From the NCBI RefSeq assembly GCF_916618955.1, contig NZ_OU745390.1, positions 2,232,001-2,296,000 on the forward strand: a stretch of DNA of 64,000 nt. Direction: 5' to 3'. Origin of the DNA: Pseudomonas sp. Marseille-Q3773 (GTDB lineage Bacteria > Pseudomonadota > Gammaproteobacteria > Pseudomonadales > Pseudomonadaceae). Of the stretch, positions 47,530-56,448 are shown in pieces; within the stretch, counting starts at the first letter, position 1; every line of letters starts with the position of its first letter. The notes below the pieces were generated by a model. The model saw nothing but the letters and a program-made list of their open reading frames with translations. It was not told the origin of the DNA and ran no database searches. The position numbers and the translations under genes are program-made.

Positions 47530-50013
47530 CTAAGCCCCATCGCGCCTGCAGGTGTGCACCCGCTGCAGCGGGCTGTCGTCCAGCTGATACGCCAGTGAAC
47601 ATTGCTCATCAGGCGCGTCACCCCACTTGACCAGCAGCGTGCCGGCATCCCTGGCGGTACGCACATGCAGCCGGCTTCCCTGCCCGACCATGCCCAACTC
47701 ACCGGCCTGGTCACTGGCCTGCCCGGCAAACACCAGCGCGCCGAACGGCAGCGCGCTGCCATCTTCGAAACGCGCCCGCAGGGTGAACTGGCGACCGCTG
47801 CGCGTCGGGTAACGTAGCAACGAGGCAGCACCGGCGCGTGGTACCACCGCTTGGGCGGTCAGTTGCAACTCGGTATCGCGGGACATGCCCTTGGGGTCGA
47901 GTTCGATCGTATTGACCTGGTAAGGCACCAGCGTCGGCATGACCGCGTAACCGCGCCGGTCGAGGCTGACCTGCGGGTGCTGGCGCAGGCGCGCAGCATC
48001 GGCGCCGGGCGCATGCAGGATGGCAAAGCTCTCGCCCAGCGGCGGTGCGGTGATCAGGCCACCGGCATGGGCGACCACGGCGCCTTGCGCCCCCAGCGTT
48101 GCCTGGCGATAGCCACGCCGGCTCGACACCGCGCCCTGGATATCGCCACTCGCCCCACGGTGCTGCAGGGTGGCGTCGAAGCCACTGTCGGCCCGCTCGC
48201 CTTCCTGGCGCACCAGCGCCAGCCCATGGCCCCATTGGCCATGCTCACCGGACACGCCTTGCCAACGAACGCTGGCGCTGCCCTGGCCGCGAGAGTCGCT
48301 GTGCAGCGCCGTACTGAGCGAGGAGCGACGGCGCTCGCCAAGCGGCATGCTGGCATTGAACATCATGGCGTCGACAGCATGGCCGGTCACAGCCTGCTCG
48401 CGGCTCAGGCTGATGCCATAGCTGAGCGTCCCGATGTGGTTGTTGTAGCCGAGGCTGTAACTCTCGCTACGGCCACCGCCGGCCCAACGCTGTCGCAGGC
48501 TGGCGCGCAAAGCGAAGCGACCGCCCCGCTCGCCCACTGGCTGATCCACACCCAGGCCCGCCTGCCAACGCAGCGGGTCGATGCGCGCACCAGCCACGGC
48601 GCGGGCATAGTCGTTGAAGCTGAAGTAGCCAGGCCCCTCGCTGCGGGTCAACGTCGCGCTCAGGTCGGTACCAGTCGTGCTCAAGCGCTGGCGCCAGCTC
48701 AAGCGCCAGGCCTGGCCACGCACTTGCCGGTTGCGCGCAGGCTCGGCGCTGGCGTGATACCCGGTCAGGCCCAGGGCACCCAGCCCGGTGTTCATTGCCA
48801 CACCCATGGCACTGGCCAGATAGTCCTCGGCCAACCAGGTACCGCCATGTACGCTCAAGTAATTGTCCAGGCCTTGCTGCCAACTGCCTTGCACAAAGCC
48901 CGGGCCCGAGCGCCCGTACGCTTCACGCCAAACGCCACTGGCCAGTTCGAAACGTCTTGCGCCAGGGCGCAGTGCCAGCGGCGCGGCAGCGTAGGGCTGG
49001 ATGAAGGTGCGTACGCTGCCATCGGCCTCGCGCAGTGTCACCTCGAGGTCGTCCTGCAAGTCGTTGGCATGCAGGTCGTCGATCTCGAACGGGCCCGGCG
49101 CGACGGTGGATTCATGGATCAGCACACCGCGCTGGCGAATGCTGACCAGCGCGACGCTGTTGGCGACACCTCTCACCACGGGGGCAAAGCCGCGTTGCTG
49201 CTCCGGCAACATGCGCTGGTCGCTGCCCAGCAGTACGCCGCGCAGGGCGCTGCTCTCGAATACGTCCGAGCGGCTATAGCTATCGCCGATGGTTAACTGC
49301 GCAGCCCAGGCGGGAATATCCCGCTGCAACGAGGTCGCAGTGGCCTGATAACGCGAAGGAATGCCGGAGGACGCCTGCCAACTGCCTTCGTGCCGCCAGT
49401 ACCAGCCACCGAAATTGAAGCCGGAGCGCACCCCAAGATAGGCCTGGCGGGTAGCATCGCCCTGCTCCAGGTCCTGCTGCTCATACAGGTTCAGGCGGTA
49501 ATCGAAGAAGCCGGCAGTGACGCCGCTGTCCCAGTTTTCCGCCGGCAGGTACCCGCCGGGCAAGCGCTGCAAGGCTTGCTGCGGGATGCTCAGGTCGAGC
49601 CTCAGGTTGGCCAAATCCAGCGTTTCGCGGCTTTGCGCAACGAGGCTAGCGAGCCCTGCGCAGGCGCCCTCCTGGGCAAGCAGCTGGGCGCTCTCGCGGC
49701 CAAGTCGGTGCAGGTCCACACCCAGCGCCTGCAGCAAGGTCTCGCTGTAGCAAGGTGTCGCCTGGTCACTTTGCCCCTGCGCCCGCAGCAGCACCCGATG
49801 ACGCCCCAGCCACTGCTGATTCAGCATCACGTCGAGAGAGTACCTGCCCTCAGGCACTGTCGTGTCTTGCTGGTAGCGGCGCAGGTCGGTCGAGGTTCCC
49901 TGGCGGAGCAGCCCGGCATCGAACTCGACAGCGCTAGCGGGGGCCGTGAGCAAACCCGCCAACACACCCGCGATTGAATGGCAGCGAGGGTTGAATCGCA
50001 CTGGCTGACGCAT
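47530..50013 (-). CDS. Fimbrial outer-membrane usher
   Basis: PapC/FimD-type usher of 827 residues for chaperone-usher pili. Signal peptide (MRQPVRFNPRCHSIAGVLAG), N-terminal chaperone-binding domain (VEFDAGLLRQGTSTDLRRYQ), large beta-barrel with plug, and C-terminal domains (LRARFEDGSALPFGALVFAG). It is the last of three genes; no fimbrial adhesin follows before ahpC. It lies 13 bp after the chaperone gene. Confidence 0.93.
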   Translation of the reverse strand: MRQPVRFNPRCHSIAGVLAGLLTAPASAVEFDAGLLRQGTSTDLRRYQQDTTVPEGRYSLDVMLNQQWLGRHRVLLRAQGQSDQATPCYSETLLQALGVDLHRLGRESAQLLAQEGACAGLASLVAQSRETLDLANLRLDLSIPQQALQRLPGGYLPAENWDSGVTAGFFDYRLNLYEQQDLEQGDATRQAYLGVRSGFNFGGWYWRHEGSWQASSGIPSRYQATATSLQRDIPAWAAQLTIGDSYSRSDVFESSALRGVLLGSDQRMLPEQQRGFAPVVRGVANSVALVSIRQRGVLIHESTVAPGPFEIDDLHANDLQDDLEVTLREADGSVRTFIQPYAAAPLALRPGARRFELASGVWREAYGRSGPGFVQGSWQQGLDNYLSVHGGTWLAEDYLASAMGVAMNTGLGALGLTGYHASAEPARNRQVRGQAWRLSWRQRLSTTGTDLSATLTRSEGPGYFSFNDYARAVAGARIDPLRWQAGLGVDQPVGERGGRFALRASLRQRWAGGGRSESYSLGYNNHIGTLSYGISLSREQAVTGHAVDAMMFNASMPLGERRRSSLSTALHSDSRGQGSASVRWQGVSGEHGQWGHGLALVRQEGERADSGFDATLQHRGASGDIQGAVSSRRGYRQATLGAQGAVVAHAGGLITAPPLGESFAILHAPGADAARLRQHPQVSLDRRGYAVMPTLVPYQVNTIELDPKGMSRDTELQLTAQAVVPRAGAASLLRYPTRSGRQFTLRARFEDGSALPFGALVFAGQASDQAGELGMVGQGSRLHVRTARDAGTLLVKWGDAPDEQCSLAYQLDDSPLQRVHTCRRDGA

Positions 50014-50026
50014 CGTCCACCGTGCC

Positions 50027-50764
50027 TCAGTCTGCCAGCTGCACGGTCACCGCTTGCGGCGCGTCACGCACCGCCCCGTAGTCATCGATGAAGGCATAGT
50101 GCAGCCGCACGGTTGACTGGCCAGCCAGGGGCTCGACGCTGAAGCGGGTACTGGCGAACGGCAGCACGTGGTTGGGGCCCAGTTGCAGTGGGGCCTGGCT
50201 GGCCTGCTCCACGGTCACCCTGGCCAGGTTGACCACATAAGTGCTGGGATTGCTGGCCGTCAGCACCCAGTGCGGGCCTTCACGCAGCAACTGCCAGGTG
50301 ATCCGGCGGTGGGCATCCACGGCTTTCCCCGGCAGCCCTGTCGGCCGATAGAGCAACTTGATGCGCGAACGTAGCGCCACCTGCAGGGCGTTCCCCGCAC
50401 CCTTGGGGGGCACTTCAAGCACATTCAGCCAATACAGGCTTTCGCGGTCGGCGGGCATTGCATCGCCGCCATGAAACAGCCTCAGGCTCTGGCCTTTGCC
50501 TGCATCGAGGCGAAACATGGCGGGCATCACATCGAACGGCACCTGCAGCTCCTGGACCTGGGCCTGGGGCCGGCCATCGTCGACCCAGGCCTGAACCAGC
50601 GAGGGCGTGCTGCCGACGTTGCTCAGTTTGATCGTGACTTCGGCCTGATCGGCAGGAAACACAACCCGCGTGCTGGCGATGATCACATTGGCGGTAAGCG
50701 GCGGCGATGCCAGGCAGACGGCCAGCAACAAGCCGCACCGCACGGCGTTGGATAGGAAACGCAT
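50027..50764 (-). CDS. Periplasmic fimbrial chaperone
   Basis: PapD-like chaperone of 245 residues with a signal peptide (MRFLSNAVRCGLLLAVCLAS). The first Ig domain has VIIASTRVVFPADQAEVTIK and the conserved LYWLNVLEVPPK; basic residues (RSRIKLLYRPTGLP) form the subunit C-terminus anchor. It guides pilins to the usher. Confidence 0.93.
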   Translation of the reverse strand: MRFLSNAVRCGLLLAVCLASPPLTANVIIASTRVVFPADQAEVTIKLSNVGSTPSLVQAWVDDGRPQAQVQELQVPFDVMPAMFRLDAGKGQSLRLFHGGDAMPADRESLYWLNVLEVPPKGAGNALQVALRSRIKLLYRPTGLPGKAVDAHRRITWQLLREGPHWVLTASNPSTYVVNLARVTVEQASQAPLQLGPNHVLPFASTRFSVEPLAGQSTVRLHYAFIDDYGAVRDAPQAVTVQLAD

Positions 50765-50826
50765 GATGAAGATGCTCAGGAACGTTGAAGAAGGCGGCCC
50801 TGGAACGGGCCGCCCTCATAGAGATG

Positions 50827-51351
50827 TCATGGGTAGTCCAACGAGTACTGCACGCGGGTTGCCACCAGGCCTGGCGTGGTGCCACCGGTTGAGTAGTAGC
50901 GTGCGGTGTAACGCAATGTCGCATTGCCGCCGACGATCGGTACCACCTGCGAATTCTGCGAGCCCTTTGGCGCCGCCAGGTTCATCGCTGCCTGCTTGTC
51001 GTTGAGCAGCTCCACCTGGACGTTCTCGCTACCGCCGGCATCGACGATGAGGCGCCCTTCCGGGCTGATGGTCGGGCCAGGTTCGAAATAGGTCGACACC
51101 TGGGTAACACCTGGGGAGCAATTGCTGAGGTTCAGCTGAAAGGGCGTGTTTCCGGCGGTTTGGCCGGGGCTGGCAAGCAGTGCCGCGTTCACCGCTGGCA
51201 ACGACACCGGCAGGTTGCCGTTACCACCATTGATCTGACAGGTTGGCGCCTCTACCAGGCCGTCCAGGCTGATCTGGCCATAATCGGCCTGTGCTGCCTG
51301 CGCACACAAGAACAGCATGCAGCAGCCTGCAAGCAACGACTTCGAGTTCAT
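50827..51351 (-). CDS. Spore-coat-U/fimbrial pilin-like secreted protein
   Basis: 174 residues with a signal peptide (MNSKSLLAGCCMLFLCAQAA). The mature part shows the pilin pattern: an early Cys (EAPTCQINGGNGNLPVSLPA), a second Cys (FQLNLSNCSPGVTQ), and the end TRVQYSLDYP with a penultimate aromatic residue as used for donor-strand exchange. First gene of the operon and the only pilin present. The ATG at 51351 has AAGG 5 nt upstream; a GTG at 51357 is an alternative. Confidence 0.85.
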   Translation of the reverse strand: MNSKSLLAGCCMLFLCAQAAQADYGQISLDGLVEAPTCQINGGNGNLPVSLPAVNAALLASPGQTAGNTPFQLNLSNCSPGVTQVSTYFEPGPTISPEGRLIVDAGGSENVQVELLNDKQAAMNLAAPKGSQNSQVVPIVGGNATLRYTARYYSTGGTTPGLVATRVQYSLDYP

Positions 51352-51500
51352 AGTCACCTTCTTTACGCTTGGAGATAGCCAGGCATTGGTTGCCGGGCCC
51401 CTGCCGCTGTATGCGGCGCGTTGCAGTATCAGTGAGGTGACGCGGGAAAAATGTAGGCTGACTCAGCAGCCGAGCAGTTGAAAATAACCCCCTCGAGGTA

Positions 51501-51536
51501 GGAAGCATGACCTCGTGTACACGAGATCATGCTTCC
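51501..51536. repeat. 36-bp near-perfect palindrome between gor and the fimbrial operon
   Basis: GGAAGCATGACCTCGTGT joined directly to ACACGAGATCATGCTTCC, an 18-bp inverted repeat with one mismatch and no loop. It lies 12 bp past the gor stop and about 150 bp upstream of the pilin gene, so it could be a gor transcript end or an operator. It has no clear T-run. Confidence 0.6.
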
Positions 51537-51548
51537 CGCCGGGTGCCA

Positions 51549-52904
51549 TCAGCGGGTGATGGTGCGCAGGGTAACGAACTCTTCGGCGGCAGTCGGGTGT
51601 ACGCCGATGGTCTCGTCGAACTGCTGTTTGGTGGCGCCGGCCTTGAGGGCAATGCCCAGCCCCTGGATGATCTCGCCGGCGTCCGGGCCGACCATGTGGC
51701 AGCCCAGCACCTTGTCGGTCTCGGCATCCACCACCAGCTTCATCAAGGTCTTCTCCTGGATATCGGTGAGGGTCAGCTTCATGGCGCGGAAGCGGCTTTC
51801 GAAGATCTGCACCTTGTGCCCGGCTTCCAGAGCCTGCTCTTCGCTCAGGCCCACGGTGCCGATCGGCGGCTGGCTGAACACCGCAGTCGGGATGTTACGG
51901 TAGTCCACCGGGCGGTACTGCTCGGGCTTGAACAGGCGCCGCGCCACGGCCATGCCTTCGGCCAGCGCGACCGGGGTGAGTTGCACACGACCAATCACGT
52001 CACCAATGGCCAGGATCGACGGCGCGGTTGTCTGGTATTGATCGTCGACATGGATGAAGCCGCGCGCGTCCAGTTCCACACCGGTGTTTTCCAGGCCCAG
52101 GTTGTCGAGCATCGGGCGGCGGCCGGTGGCGTAGAACACACAATCAGTGAGCAGCTCGCGGCCGTCGTTGAGGGTGGCCTTGAGGCTGCCGTCGTCGAGC
52201 TTGTCGATGCGCTGGATGTCGGCGTTGAACTGCAAGTCCAGGCCGCGCTTTTCCAGCTCTTCCTTGAGGTGGGTGCGCACCGAGCCGTCAAAGCCGCGCA
52301 GGAACAGGTCACCGCGATACAGCAGGGTGGTGTTGGCGCCCAACCCATGGAAGATACCGGCGAACTCCACCGCGATATAACCACCACCGACCACCAGCAC
52401 CCGGCGCGGCAGGTCCTTGAGGTAGAAGGCTTCGTTGGAGGTGATGGCCAGTTCCTTGCCTGGAATGTCCGGCACCTGTGGCCAGCCACCGGTAGCAATG
52501 AGAATGTGCTCGGCAGTGTAGCGCTGGCCTTCCACTTCCACTTCATTGGCACCGGTCAGCCGCGCATGGCCCTGCAGGAGGGTCACCCCACTGTTGAGCA
52601 GCAGGTTGCGGTAGATGCCATTGAGGCGCTCGATTTCGCGGTTCTTGTTGGCAATCAGGGTACCCCAGTCGAAGTGCCCTTCTTCAAGGGTCCAGCCGAA
52701 ACCTGCCGCCTGCTCCAGCTCGTCGGCAACGTGGGCGCCGTACACCAGCAGCTTTTTCGGCACGCAGCCGACGTTGACGCAGGTACCGCCCAGGTAGCGG
52801 CTTTCGGCCACCGCCACCTTCGCGCCGAAGCCAGCGGCAAAGCGCGCCGCACGCACACCGCCGGACCCGGCGCCAATCACGAACAGATCAAAATCGTAGG
52901 CCAT
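51549..52904 (-). CDS. gor: Glutathione reductase
   Basis: NADPH-dependent flavoprotein reducing GSSG, 451 residues. FAD motif [20 protein letters not shown], redox-active CxxxxC in [24 protein letters not shown] motif [21 protein letters not shown]-terminal dimer signature with His ([15 protein letters not shown]). Full length. Its upstream gap ends at an IS4-family element. Confidence 0.96.
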   Translation of the reverse strand: MAYDFDLFVIGAGSGGVRAARFAAGFGAKVAVAESRYLGGTCVNVGCVPKKLLVYGAHVADELEQAAGFGWTLEEGHFDWGTLIANKNREIERLNGIYRNLLLNSGVTLLQGHARLTGANEVEVEGQRYTAEHILIATGGWPQVPDIPGKELAITSNEAFYLKDLPRRVLVVGGGYIAVEFAGIFHGLGANTTLLYRGDLFLRGFDGSVRTHLKEELEKRGLDLQFNADIQRIDKLDDGSLKATLNDGRELLTDCVFYATGRRPMLDNLGLENTGVELDARGFIHVDDQYQTTAPSILAIGDVIGRVQLTPVALAEGMAVARRLFKPEQYRPVDYRNIPTAVFSQPPIGTVGLSEEQALEAGHKVQIFESRFRAMKLTLTDIQEKTLMKLVVDAETDKVLGCHMVGPDAGEIIQGLGIALKAGATKQQFDETIGVHPTAAEEFVTLRTITR

Positions 52905-53027
52905 GCATTCAGTCTCCTAGGCAGGCGCCCAGCATAACGCCGTTGGCTGCCGCAAACAAAAAAGCCACCCCGAAGGGTAATGCCAGTCAGTTAAGACTGA
53001 TTCATTGACCTTTAGCCCATAGGCCGC

Positions 53028-53063
53028 AAAATCCGATGCTTGGAAACGAGCATCGGATTTTTT
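53028..53063 (+). terminator. Hairpin with T-run directly before the IS4 transposase start
   Basis: AAATCCGATGCT (53029-53040), loop TGGAAACG, AGCATCGGATTT, then a T-run that touches the ATG at 53065. It has the form of a terminator and leaves no room for a Shine-Dalgarno site. In many IS elements such structures block transposase expression from outside promoters. Confidence 0.7.
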
Positions 53064-53064
53064 T

Positions 53065-54375
53065 ATGCGCCTGTCACAAGCCTTGTCCCTCACTCATGAA
53101 ATGGCCTCGCGGCCACATGCCCTTGAAGGGCTTGGCGCTTTGCTTGATCCGGACATCGTGCAGCAGGCTTTCGAGACAGCAGGTGTCTCGACCATCCGCA
53201 AGCGGCGTCTCCCGCTTGAAAGCTTGGTGTGGTGCATCATCGGCATGGCGCTTTTTCGCCGGATGTCGGCTTGGGATGTTGTGAACCATATGGATATCAT
53301 GCTGCCGGGCAAGCGGCCCTTGGTGGCGCCCAGCGCTGTGGTACAAGGACGGCAACGGCTGGGTAGCGAAGCGGTACGCGAAGTCTTCACACTCACCCAG
53401 CAACGCTGGCACGAAGAGACCAAGCATCCGCAGTGGTTGGGACTGACGCTGCTTGGCGTGGATGGCGTCGTTTGGAACACGCCTGATACGGCGGAAAACC
53501 GTGCGTATTACGGTGGCGCGACCAACCAGCATGGGGACGGTGGTTTTCCTCAGGTTCGGATGGTCTGCCAGATGGAGCTGACCAGCCACCTGCTGATAAG
53601 CAGCACTTTCCAGAGCTACCACAGCAGTGAAATGAAGCTGGCAGAACAGCTGATCGCCACGACGCCTAACCAGTCATTGACCCTTTTCGATAAAGGTTTC
53701 TACTCGTTGGGATTGCTGCATCACTGGCAATCGCAAGGCGAGCAGCGCCACTGGCTGATCCCCTTGAAAAAGGGCATTCAGTATGAGGTCGAACGCAAGC
53801 TTGGGCGTAACGATGCCTTGGTCGTTTTGCGCACGTCACCTCAGGCTCGCAAGCAATGGCCAGGCTTGCCGCTGGAGATTCGAGCGCGGCTGCTGAGCAA
53901 AACGATCAAAGGAAAGGTTGTGAGTGTCTTGACCTCGATGACCGATCCGCTGCGCATCCCGGGTGATGAGATCGTCGATTTTTACAGCCAGCGTTGGGAA
54001 ATCGAACTGGGCTACCGGGAGATCAAGCAGGGACTGCTGGTCGGCGAATAAACACTGTGAAGCAAAACGCCGGAGATGATTGCGCAAGAGTTGTGGGGCG
54101 TATTACTGGGTTACAACCTGTTGCGTTATCAGATGGTGCAGATGTCGAGACAGTGCCCAGGTGTGTATCCATGCGAGATGAGCTTTACCGCCTGCAGCTG
54201 GGCGATCTTGGGTTTGCTGCATGGTACATCGCTGAATCATCCGGGCAACTTGCCGGGTTTTCTCGCCGATTTGCAGGCATCAGCGCCGCAATACGTCCTA
54301 CCCCATCGGCGACCTGACCGGTGGTTTCCTAGAGCGGTAAAGCAACGACCAGCGAAATACCCGACCCGAAAATGA
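53065..54375 (+). pseudogene. IS4-family transposase with two nonsense codons
   Basis: DDE transposase of about 436 codons. N-terminal IS4 domain ([20 protein letters not shown]), catalytic Asp in [11 protein letters not shown] and [11 protein letters not shown], and the YREK signature intact in [20 protein letters not shown]. The frame then reads GE-TAA-ACACTG-TGA-AGCAAAACGCCGGAG before continuing in the same frame with MIAQELWGVLLGYNLLRYQM to 54375. CAA to TAA and CGA to TGA would restore GEQTLRSKTPEM, as expected for this family. So two C-to-T changes cut off the C-terminal 108 residues. Confidence 0.85.
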
Positions 54376-54439
54376 AAATGCCAGTCAGCTTAACTGACTG
54401 GCATTACCCCGAAGGGTGGCTTTGCGGCCAGCAGGCTTA

Positions 54440-55279
54440 TCAGTAAGCCTTGCCAGTCTTGTAGTAGTTCTCGAAGCAGAAGTTGGTTGCGTCGATGTAG
54501 CCTTCGGCACCACCACAGTCGAAACGCTTGCCCTTGAACTTGTAGGCAATCACGCAGCCGTTCTGCGCCTGATGCATCAGCGCGTCGGTGATCTGGATCT
54601 CACCACCTTTGCCCGGCTCGGTGTTGGCAATGATATCGAAGATATCCGGGGTCAGGATGTAACGGCCGATGATTGCCAGGTTGGACGGGGCGTCTTCCGG
54701 CTTTGGCTTCTCGACCATGTTGGTGACACGGAAGATGTCGTCGCGGATCATGTCGCCGGCGATCACGCCGTACTTGTTGGTTTCCTGCGGGTCGACTTCC
54801 TGGATGGCTACGATCGAGCAGCGGAACTGGTTGTACAGCTTGACCATCTGGGTCAGCACGCCGTCACCTTCCGGGTTGACGCACAGGTCGTCCGCCAGCA
54901 CCACGGCGAACGGCTCGTCGCCGATCAGCGGGCGGCCGGTGAGGATGGCGTGGCCCAGGCCTTTCATTTCGGTCTGGCGGGTGTAGGAGAACGAGCACTC
55001 GTCGAGCAGGCGACGGATACCGACCAGGTATTTTTCCTTGTCGGTGCCCTTGATCTGGTTTTCCAGCTCGTAGCTGATGTCGAAGTGGTCTTCCAGGGCA
55101 CGCTTGCCGCGCCCGGTGACGATGGAAATCTCGTTCAGACCGGCATCCAGTGCCTCTTCAACGCCATACTGGATCAGTGGCTTGTTGACCACCGGCAGCA
55201 TTTCCTTGGGCATGGCTTTGGTAGCGGGCAGGAAGCGAGTGCCGTAACCGGCTGCCGGGAACAAGCATTTTTTGATCAT
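54440..55279 (-). CDS. galU: UTP-glucose-1-phosphate uridylyltransferase
   Basis: Makes UDP-glucose for envelope polysaccharide, 279 residues. Nucleotide-binding start MIKKCLFPAAGYGTRFLPAT followed by KAMPKEMLPVVNKPL; uridine/sugar site (EKPKPEDAPSNLAIIGRYIL) and C-terminal FKGKRFDCGGAEGYIDATNF. Its terminator is disrupted by the IS4 element 22 bp past its stop. Confidence 0.96.
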   Translation of the reverse strand: MIKKCLFPAAGYGTRFLPATKAMPKEMLPVVNKPLIQYGVEEALDAGLNEISIVTGRGKRALEDHFDISYELENQIKGTDKEKYLVGIRRLLDECSFSYTRQTEMKGLGHAILTGRPLIGDEPFAVVLADDLCVNPEGDGVLTQMVKLYNQFRCSIVAIQEVDPQETNKYGVIAGDMIRDDIFRVTNMVEKPKPEDAPSNLAIIGRYILTPDIFDIIANTEPGKGGEIQITDALMHQAQNGCVIAYKFKGKRFDCGGAEGYIDATNFCFENYYKTGKAY

Positions 55280-55457
55280 ATACGTCCTTACAAAAGGCTA
55301 GGCCTGTGGAATTCGGCGCAGTCTAATCAGGCGGCAGTCACCTTACAATGCCCTGCCGCTGGCCGACCGTTGGGAACATAGAGATAACCCCAGTGTAGAT
55401 AGTTCCAATGGAAGGTAAATATTGCTTTCAGGGATGGCCGTGGTGGCCTTTGCCTGT

Positions 55458-55492
55458 ACCGGCCTCTTCGCGGGAAACCGCTCCCACAGGGG
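55458..55492. repeat. Single REP in the galU-tsdA gap
   Basis: CGGCCTCTTCGCGGGAAACC followed by GCTCCCACAGG. The 254-bp gap (55280-55533) otherwise holds only the AT-rich galU promoter side; I see no gene in it. Confidence 0.75.
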
Positions 55493-55533
55493 GCTGCAAC
55501 AGCATCTCCCGGCGAAGAACCCGGTACCGGCCA

Positions 55534-56448
55534 TCAGCTCCCCGTACCCTGCCCGATCAGCACACCATCGACCTTCTGCCCATACAGGTTCACCCCGTCA
55601 TTGGCGTGGAACTTCAGCCGTGTCTTCTCGATGGAGCCTTCGACCAGCCGCGGGTCCTGCGGCCGTTCATGGCGGTTGATCCAGGCTGCCACGTCCCACG
55701 CCTGCTGGTCGCTGGGACTGCCCCGCTTTCCCCGCGGCATGTTGTACTTGATGAACGACGCCGCCGTGTTGATGCGGTGCATCCCGGCCCCCCAGTTGTA
55801 CGAGTCCCTGCCCCACAGCGGCGGCATCACGTACTCACCGGCCACCTGCTGCCCTTCGCCGTTGTCGCCGTGGCAGATCGCGCATTGCTCGCGGTACACC
55901 TGCTGGCCACGCTTGAAGTCGTAGCCGCCCTTGGGCTGCACCACCTCCGGGTAACCGCGTCCCGCAATCTCCACGCCCGTCGGCGCCTGGGTCGCCAACC
56001 AGTACGAGTACACCGCCAACGCCGTCATCTGCGGGCTGTCGGCAGCCGGCGGCTTGCCGTTCATGCTGAACTGGAAACACCCCTGGATACGCTCGGCGTA
56101 GGTGTTGACCTTGTCGTTTTTCTTGCGGTACGCAGGGTACATCGGGTAAGCCCCCCACAACGGCGCGGAATGCGCCAGCCGGCCCTGGTCAAGGTGGCAG
56201 TTGCTGCAGTTCATGCCGTTGCCCACCGCCTCAGGCATCAACCGACGGGTGTCGACGAACAATGCATGCCCCTCCCGTACCATCTTGCCGAAGGCATTGT
56301 CGGGCAAGTCGCTTTCGGCTGGCGGCACGAACTGCGGCGCCGCCTGCACGCCAGGCACTTTCAGCTGGGACTGGTCTTCCATGGCGATCTGCGCGGCCTC
56401 GGCGCTGCCCATGGCCAGCAGCAACAGGGTTGCAAACAGCGGTTTCAT
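55534..56448 (-). CDS. tsdA: Thiosulfate dehydrogenase-like diheme cytochrome c
   Basis: Periplasmic enzyme oxidising thiosulfate to tetrathionate. It has 304 residues with a signal peptide (MKPLFATLLLLAMGSAEAAQ). Heme 1 CSNCH (C81-H85) lies in GNGMNCSNCHLDQGRL; C124 in ERIQGCFQFSMNGKPPA matches the family's unusual axial cysteine ligand; heme 2 CAICH (C189-H193). Its start overlaps the stop of the upstream cytochrome (ATGA), as in tsdBA operons. The Cys ligand pattern separates it from ordinary c-type cytochromes. Confidence 0.88.
   Translation of the reverse strand: MKPLFATLLLLAMGSAEAAQIAMEDQSQLKVPGVQAAPQFVPPAESDLPDNAFGKMVREGHALFVDTRRLMPEAVGNGMNCSNCHLDQGRLAHSAPLWGAYPMYPAYRKKNDKVNTYAERIQGCFQFSMNGKPPAADSPQMTALAVYSYWLATQAPTGVEIAGRGYPEVVQPKGGYDFKRGQQVYREQCAICHGDNGEGQQVAGEYVMPPLWGRDSYNWGAGMHRINTAASFIKYNMPRGKRGSPSDQQAWDVAAWINRHERPQDPRLVEGSIEKTRLKFHANDGVNLYGQKVDGVLIGQGTGS

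Larger units (their letters stand above)
52979..54405 (+). mobile_element. IS4-family insertion sequence, inactivated, inside the galU terminator
   Basis: 1427-bp element with terminal inverted repeats AATGCCAGTCAGTTAAG (left at 52979, right as the reverse complement ending 54405). A 12-bp direct repeat ACCCCGAAGGGT flanks it (52967-52978 and 54406-54417), the size usual for IS4. Removing it rejoins AAAAAAGCC-ACCCCGAAGGGT-GGCTTT, the hairpin and T-run of a terminator serving galU. The transposase gene inside carries two stop codons. Confidence 0.92.
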
